DNA of 9,588 bases. It comes from Chthonomonadaceae bacterium (GTDB taxonomy: Bacteria > Armatimonadota > Chthonomonadetes > Chthonomonadales > Chthonomonadaceae). The stretch covers positions 1 through 9,588 of the forward strand of contig JANXLO010000344.1 in the NCBI GenBank assembly GCA_025355115.1, read 5' to 3'. This document shows positions 5,650 through 9,588 of the stretch, piece after piece. The notes under the pieces were generated by a model. The model was not told where the DNA came from. It saw only the letters and a list, made by a program, of their open reading frames with translations, and made no database searches. How positions within the stretch are numbered: the stretch's first letter is position 1; every line of letters begins with the position of its first letter. Made by a program: the position numbers and the translations under genes.

Positions 5650-7794
5650 TTAGTAGTCCTCATCCTCTGGATCGGGAGACGCCTTTTGTTCAGCCAGACG
5701 GGGCGGCTTTCGAGGCTTCAGCGGAGTGAGCTCAAAGTACGCGGTGCCGGCGGTCGTCAATGTCACGGGGAGTTCCGTCGCGGCATGGGCGACCGTTTTT
5801 CCCGTTTGGACGCTTTTGACATCATGCAGCCCAGGAAGCGACAGGGTGTATGTTCCGGGTTTCCGGGCATACAGTGCCAGAGTTCGAGCATCCGCAAGCA
5901 CGGCTATTTCGGCCTCGGCTGTGTCGAGATAGAGATGCACTCCGGCAGCTCGCAGTGTATTGCGAAGCAGCGTTCTTGGCACAGGGAAGGAGCCAAAGAC
6001 CACGCTGTTCCATTGCGGAAATCGAAAAATTGCGAACGAAGTCTTGTTGTTCGAGTTGGCGCCAAGCCGAGTCAGTTGCTTGTCGGCCAGTGTCACCGTG
6101 GGCGAAAGAGGCTTGTCCGTCCCGAACGAAGAGCCTGCGTGGTAGCCCCAGGTAAGGGGATCGTCCGACACCGAAATGCGCACTTTAAGGCTGCTCTCCT
6201 CCGTCTCCAACCTCGCCTTCATGCCGGTGAGACTCTTTACATTGGCGGCATCCGCACCCTCCTCACCCAGCAGACCGGGCGCGTAGAGCCAAATCGCGGT
6301 CTGCTCACTGCGCTTCACCCTGCCGTCCACCCTTCGCCGCTCAGCCTCCGTGAGACAGAACATATTCGGGAAGATAGTCACCTTGTGATCAAGGAATTTG
6401 GGGTGGAAAAGATCCCCAAGCTGATAGACATCGTATGGAGTCCCCAGCCTGTTCAGTTCGCGAAACAGATCGATAAGGAGCGCATTGAACATGATCGAAG
6501 GCGCGGACTTGCCCGCCGCGAGATGGCAGGACGCTGCCATGTCGATCACCACGGCGACCTGACTGCTTCTCTTGTGCAGTTTGGCGGGCGCCTTCAGAAT
6601 CTCGGAGGCAAGCTTCAGCGCGAATTTGAGAGGGTCGGCGGATGTGCCCGAAGGGAGGCAGACACCGCACTGCAACGCCGCTGACATCGCTGTCAGAAGA
6701 TCCGCCTCAGCACTGCCTGCGGCGGTGAGCAGCACCAGCTTGTCACGAAGGCGCAGGCTGCCTGGCAGGGATCGCAACGTGAGCGTATCGCCTGCGCTCG
6801 TCGGCACGGTGAAAAAATCTATCTCGGCGGCATCCAGTACAGGCTCGGGGTACGCGTGTCCGTCCTCGGGCAGAGCCGTCGCGTTAAGTGCAGTGGCGTA
6901 AGTGATTCCTACCAACGCTTTGCCCTGTGAGGCACGCTTGACGCTGGTGCAAAAATGTATGGCCGCCTTGTTTTGAGCGTCGGCGAAGCATTCGTGATAA
7001 TCCGCAACTCTCCGAGTCTTTGCAGGCGAGCGGAAAATGCCGAAATCTCCTTTGCTGCGCTCCCAGGCGTTGGGACAGGTGATGATGTCGAAATCCGGCC
7101 GCGTATCTCCCCAGGCTTTTTTCAGCAGGCCCGGGTTATGCCTGTACTTCTCCTTGGCGTAACTCCGAAAGGCTTCGGTCATTTTAGGGCCGATGTCAGG
7201 CAGATTTTCCGGGAAGGGAAGCCGCCATTCGCCCTGCACCCCGGCGGCAAGCTGATAGCCGATGCAGCGGCGCCCCTCTTCGCTCTCCGCCAGGTACCGA
7301 ACCATGCGAGTCAGCGCATTGCCTGTCTCGGTCATCCAGCGGCGTGAGGCCCAGGAGACGGCAGGAGTCGTTCCCTCCTGGTCACAGTAAACCACGCCCT
7401 CCTCCGGGTGGGCAGCAAGCCACCATTGCGGAGCATCCACCGTGACGACGAGGAGACAATGGGCCTGAGGATCGGCGACGAGCAGGGCTTTGAGACGAGC
7501 CAGCAGGGGCGTATAGTCGAACTGACCTATTCCCTTCCAGCCGAGATCGACCTCGCAAATCCGGTACAGATGCCCGCCTGCAGCAGCCGTAATCTCCATG
7601 ACGTCCGTCGGAGTTCCCGGCCGCAGATCGGTGAATACGGCGGGAATGGGCTTGCCCTGATAGTGCAGCGCGGTCATGCCATTGCTGGAGCGAATGTCGA
7701 ACGGGCGGTCCGCGGGGGGCGGCGGCGCTGCTTCACAAGTCGGAGCGGGACGTCCCGCGCGATGAGATCTGGTCATAAGCTGTCGAAAGATCAC
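5650..7794 (-). CDS. GH42-like glycosidase-fold protein, possibly without catalytic nucleophile
   Basis: This 714-residue protein resembles large clan GH-A proteins annotated as beta-galactosidase-like. Residues about 40-330 look like the TIM barrel: VDAPQWWLAAHPEEGVVY (119-136) and IGYQLAAGVQGEW (178-190), where Glu189 sits at the general acid/base position, then PKMTEAFRSYAKEKY and a RRVADYHECF helix. Residues about 400-520 resemble the flavodoxin-like middle domain of GH42 (VAVVIDMAAS, FRELNRLGTPYDVYQLGDL, IFPNMFCLTEAER, AIWLYAPGLLG). The C-terminus (about 590-690) is beta-rich and ends in an acidic tail. The barrel strand expected to carry the nucleophile reads DKLVLLTAAGSAEAD (351-365), without a clear Glu at the usual place. 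No signal peptide is visible from GTG 7794; the first 39 residues are Pro/Arg-rich and may be partly untranslated (ATG at 7776 or 7677 are alternatives). It follows the M23 gene by 17 nt. Substrate unknown. Confidence 0.65.
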   Translation of the reverse strand: MIFRQLMTRSHRAGRPAPTCEAAPPPPADRPFDIRSSNGMTALHYQGKPIPAVFTDLRPGTPTDVMEITAAAGGHLYRICEVDLGWKGIGQFDYTPLLARLKALLVADPQAHCLLVVTVDAPQWWLAAHPEEGVVYCDQEGTTPAVSWASRRWMTETGNALTRMVRYLAESEEGRRCIGYQLAAGVQGEWRLPFPENLPDIGPKMTEAFRSYAKEKYRHNPGLLKKAWGDTRPDFDIITCPNAWERSKGDFGIFRSPAKTRRVADYHECFADAQNKAAIHFCTSVKRASQGKALVGITYATALNATALPEDGHAYPEPVLDAAEIDFFTVPTSAGDTLTLRSLPGSLRLRDKLVLLTAAGSAEADLLTAMSAALQCGVCLPSGTSADPLKFALKLASEILKAPAKLHKRSSQVAVVIDMAASCHLAAGKSAPSIMFNALLIDLFRELNRLGTPYDVYQLGDLFHPKFLDHKVTIFPNMFCLTEAERRRVDGRVKRSEQTAIWLYAPGLLGEEGADAANVKSLTGMKARLETEESSLKVRISVSDDPLTWGYHAGSSFGTDKPLSPTVTLADKQLTRLGANSNNKTSFAIFRFPQWNSVVFGSFPVPRTLLRNTLRAAGVHLYLDTAEAEIAVLADARTLALYARKPGTYTLSLPGLHDVKSVQTGKTVAHAATELPVTLTTAGTAYFELTPLKPRKPPRLAEQKASPDPEDEDY

Positions 7795-7797
7795 TTT

Positions 7798-7801
7798 CCT
7801 C
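7798..7801 (-). promoter_or_regulatory. Ribosome binding site in front of the GTG start of the glycosidase-like gene
   Basis: On the minus strand GAGG is followed by AAA and then GTG (7794-7792). The spacing of 3 nt is short, but no Shine-Dalgarno-like run precedes the in-frame ATG at 7776, so GTG is preferred with reservation. Confidence 0.45.
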
Positions 7802-7811
7802 GAAATAGATT

Positions 7812-9086
7812 TTAGAGCGGATTGACAGGAACGCCGTTGTGGCGAACCTCGAAATGAAGATGCGGGCCGGTCGCCATGCCGGTCGCGCCTACACGAGCGA
7901 TCGTTTTACCCTGCTGCACTACATCCCCGCTTGAGACGAGCAGAGCGGAGCAGTGGCCGTACAGCGTAGTTACGCCGTTGCCATGGTCGATGACGACGCA
8001 GTTCCCATACCCGCTGCTGTAGTGGGCGAGTATGACCGTGCCCCCGCCTGCCGCATGGATCGCGGCGCCATAAGGAGCTCCGAAATCGACGCCGGTATGC
8101 ATTCTCGTGCGATGGAGAATGGGATGAAAGCGACTGCCAAAACCGGAGGTGATACGACCAGAACACGGACGTATGAAACTGCCATGCCAGATGGGGGCAA
8201 CGCTGCTTTCATGGCTGCCCGAAGGATGATGTTTTTGAGCGGCGAGTGCGGCGCGCTCTGCTGCCCGACGCCGCTCCAATGCCTCCGACAGCTCACGAAT
8301 GTTGTCGGTCATGGCCTCAGCTTCCGCCTCGAGGCCGTCGAGCTCCATCTCCGCCTGATGCCTCTCCTGCTGTACGCCTGCCAGGAGTTCCTGCTCCTCC
8401 GCAAGGTCGGTGGCGAGAAGGCTCTTTTGCGCTTCGTAGTCGGCTGCCAGCGCCTTCTGCTTCCGCTCATGGTCTTCCAACAGCCTCTTGTAGTCCTCTA
8501 TCTGACGGACGTCCTGCTGAACTCCCTCGATCAGCTCCGAATCGCTGTGGACGACCTGACGGACGTAGTAACTTCTGGACAGCAGGTCATGAACCGAGCG
8601 CGAACGAACCAGCACCTGAGCATAACTGATGCTGCCGCGCTCATAGGTGTCGTTCAGCCGCGCCGTGAGCAGATGGCGACGTGAGGCAAGACGACTTCGC
8701 GTAGCATAGAGGCGACTGATGATCTTGGCGTGCTGCCGATCCAGAATGCGGAGATGACTGCGGACGCGACCCAGCCGTGACCTGGTGTGCGATATGCGGG
8801 TCTGCACGGTGCCGATGCTCTCGTTGATGCGATGCTCGTGCGCCCGCACAGTATGAATTTTTGCGCGGACATTGTGCATGTGCGAATGCAGGCCGGTCAA
8901 TTTTTTTCGAAGCTGATCCTTCCGGGCGATGGCCTTATGCGCCTCGTCCGAAGAGATCACTTTGCCGCCCTTATGCTTGGGATGCCGGTGCTTCGGAGGC
9001 GCGGAGTCAGCTGTGACCGAACAAAAAATAAGGCCTGCAATCAGAGCCAGCCCCGCGAATAGTCTTGTGCAGCTTGCACGCATCAT
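7812..9086 (-). CDS. Exported coiled-coil M23 (LytM) peptidoglycan endopeptidase, EnvC-like position after FtsX
   Basis: This 424-residue protein has a signal peptide (basic start, hydrophobic 9-24, likely cleavage near residue 29 after TADSA), then a Lys/His-rich tether (31-42), long coiled coils (about 45-155 and 180-290) and a C-terminal M23/LytM domain (about 300-424). The architecture is that of EnvC-type FtsEX partners, whose coiled coil docks on the FtsX periplasmic loop. Unlike E. coli EnvC, whose LytM domain is degenerate and only activates amidases, the zinc and catalytic set here is complete: His330 and Asp334 (HTGVD), His378 (YGH), His409 and His411 (HLHFE). It is therefore probably an active cross-link-cutting endopeptidase controlled by FtsEX. 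The gene starts 3 nt after the ftsX stop, with AGCAGG ahead at 8-nt spacing; the second ATG (9083) is an equal alternative. The coiled coil is unusually rich in His and Arg. Confidence 0.9.
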   Translation of the reverse strand: MMRASCTRLFAGLALIAGLIFCSVTADSAPPKHRHPKHKGGKVISSDEAHKAIARKDQLRKKLTGLHSHMHNVRAKIHTVRAHEHRINESIGTVQTRISHTRSRLGRVRSHLRILDRQHAKIISRLYATRSRLASRRHLLTARLNDTYERGSISYAQVLVRSRSVHDLLSRSYYVRQVVHSDSELIEGVQQDVRQIEDYKRLLEDHERKQKALAADYEAQKSLLATDLAEEQELLAGVQQERHQAEMELDGLEAEAEAMTDNIRELSEALERRRAAERAALAAQKHHPSGSHESSVAPIWHGSFIRPCSGRITSGFGSRFHPILHRTRMHTGVDFGAPYGAAIHAAGGGTVILAHYSSGYGNCVVIDHGNGVTTLYGHCSALLVSSGDVVQQGKTIARVGATGMATGPHLHFEVRHNGVPVNPL

Positions 9087-9089
9087 GCC

Positions 9090-9588
9090 TTAAACCTGCT
9101 TCAGAAAACGCCGCATGGCGAAATGACTGCCCACTAGTCCCACCAGGGCTCCGATAGCTATCAGCCCCGAAACGAGTTCTAGCGGCCCAAGTCGGGAAGG
9201 CACGTCGCCAACGAGCGGAGTTTTAAGCTCCAGGAAAAAGCGGGCAACTTCATGTCCGCACAAAAGCACGATGCCTCCCGCAGCTATCGCCCCGGCAACT
9301 CCATGAAACACTCCCTCGAGCATCAGTGGGAAACGAATGAAGCTCGGATTCGCACCTACCAGCTGCATTATTTTGATCTCTCGTCGTCTCGCATATACCG
9401 TAAGCCGGATCGTATTATGCACTATCAGCAGAGTGGCGGCGAATAGGCCGAGTGCAGCGCAGCTTCCCACCACTTTCACTAGTCTTGCAAGCCCAAGGAG
9501 CATCTTCACTTCCTGGCTCGCGGCGGTCACTTCCGCGATCTCAGGGAAATCTTTTTTTCTGCGGAGAACTGCCACCAGTGAGTCCATC
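9090..9588 (-). CDS. ftsX: Cell-division ABC transporter permease FtsX, C-terminal part (5' end outside window)
   Basis: The frame runs off the right edge; the Met encoded at 9587-9585 is most likely internal. The 165 visible residues hold the end of the periplasmic domain and the last three membrane segments (about 36-58, 86-112 and 134-158). The loop ARRREIKIMQLVGANPSFIR (66-85), followed by FPLMLEG, is the FtsX hallmark between segments 2 and 3. FtsX with the ATPase FtsE passes a cytoplasmic division signal across the membrane to a periplasmic hydrolase. The exported M23 protein encoded 3 nt downstream is the expected partner. ftsE should lie just outside the window, to the right. Confidence 0.92.
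   Translation of the reverse strand, partial: MDSLVAVLRRKKDFPEIAEVTAASQEVKMLLGLARLVKVVGSCAALGLFAATLLIVHNTIRLTVYARRREIKIMQLVGANPSFIRFPLMLEGVFHGVAGAIAAGGIVLLCGHEVARFFLELKTPLVGDVPSRLGPLELVSGLIAIGALVGLVGSHFAMRRFLKQV

Noticed and set aside
5686..6684. 332-codon open frame on the plus strand opposite the glycosidase-like gene
   Set aside because: Its translation is rich in Arg, Cys and Ser with no recognisable motif, and it lies wholly antisense to a gene with clear family features. It is a G+C codon-bias shadow.
7953..8684. 243-codon plus-strand open frame opposite the M23 peptidase gene
   Set aside because: It is antisense to a confident coding region, has no ribosome site worth noting and no family resemblance.

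Overview
The window looks like bacterial chromosome from a moderately G+C-rich, Gram-negative-like organism. The evidence is FtsX with an exported M23 peptidase, a BMP-type ABC importer and tight ATGA/GTGA gene overlaps. No rRNA or other phylogenetic marker is present. The pairing of a large GH42-like 'GEW' glycosidase-type protein with a tandem pterin synthase makes me think of Armatimonadota or a similar phylum, but that is a low-confidence impression. I saw no mobile element, CRISPR array, tRNA or rRNA.

Left part (1-4072, + strand): the distal end of a BMP/PnrA-type substrate-binding protein gene, then a double-domain ATPase and two permeases. Together they form a nucleoside-type ABC importer. 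The genes overlap or nearly abut (4-nt overlaps at 395-398 and 1984-1987, and a 10-nt gap before 3164), so they are one co-translated operon.

Middle (4073-5648, + strand): a 152-base intergenic region with an imperfect hairpin, then a two-gene pterin unit. It encodes a tandem 6-pyruvoyl-tetrahydropterin synthase, whose N-terminal half has lost its active site while the C-terminal half is complete, and GTP cyclohydrolase I (FolE), overlapping by 4 nt. Together they would convert GTP to 7,8-dihydroneopterin triphosphate and then to 6-pyruvoyl-tetrahydropterin (or a related pterin). The last reductase of tetrahydrobiopterin synthesis is not in the window.

Right part (5650-9588, - strand, reading leftward): the C-terminal part of FtsX, then an exported coiled-coil/M23 peptidase in the EnvC position but with an intact zinc site, then a GH42-like glycosidase-fold protein that seems to lack the usual nucleophile region. 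These three genes are closely spaced (3 and 17 nt). The pterin unit and this cluster converge with one base between their stop codons.

The most interesting points are the half-degenerate tandem pterin synthase coupled to FolE, the glycosidase-like protein attached to a cell-division cluster, and the catalytically complete M23 partner of FtsX. None amounts to a clearly new system on sequence alone.
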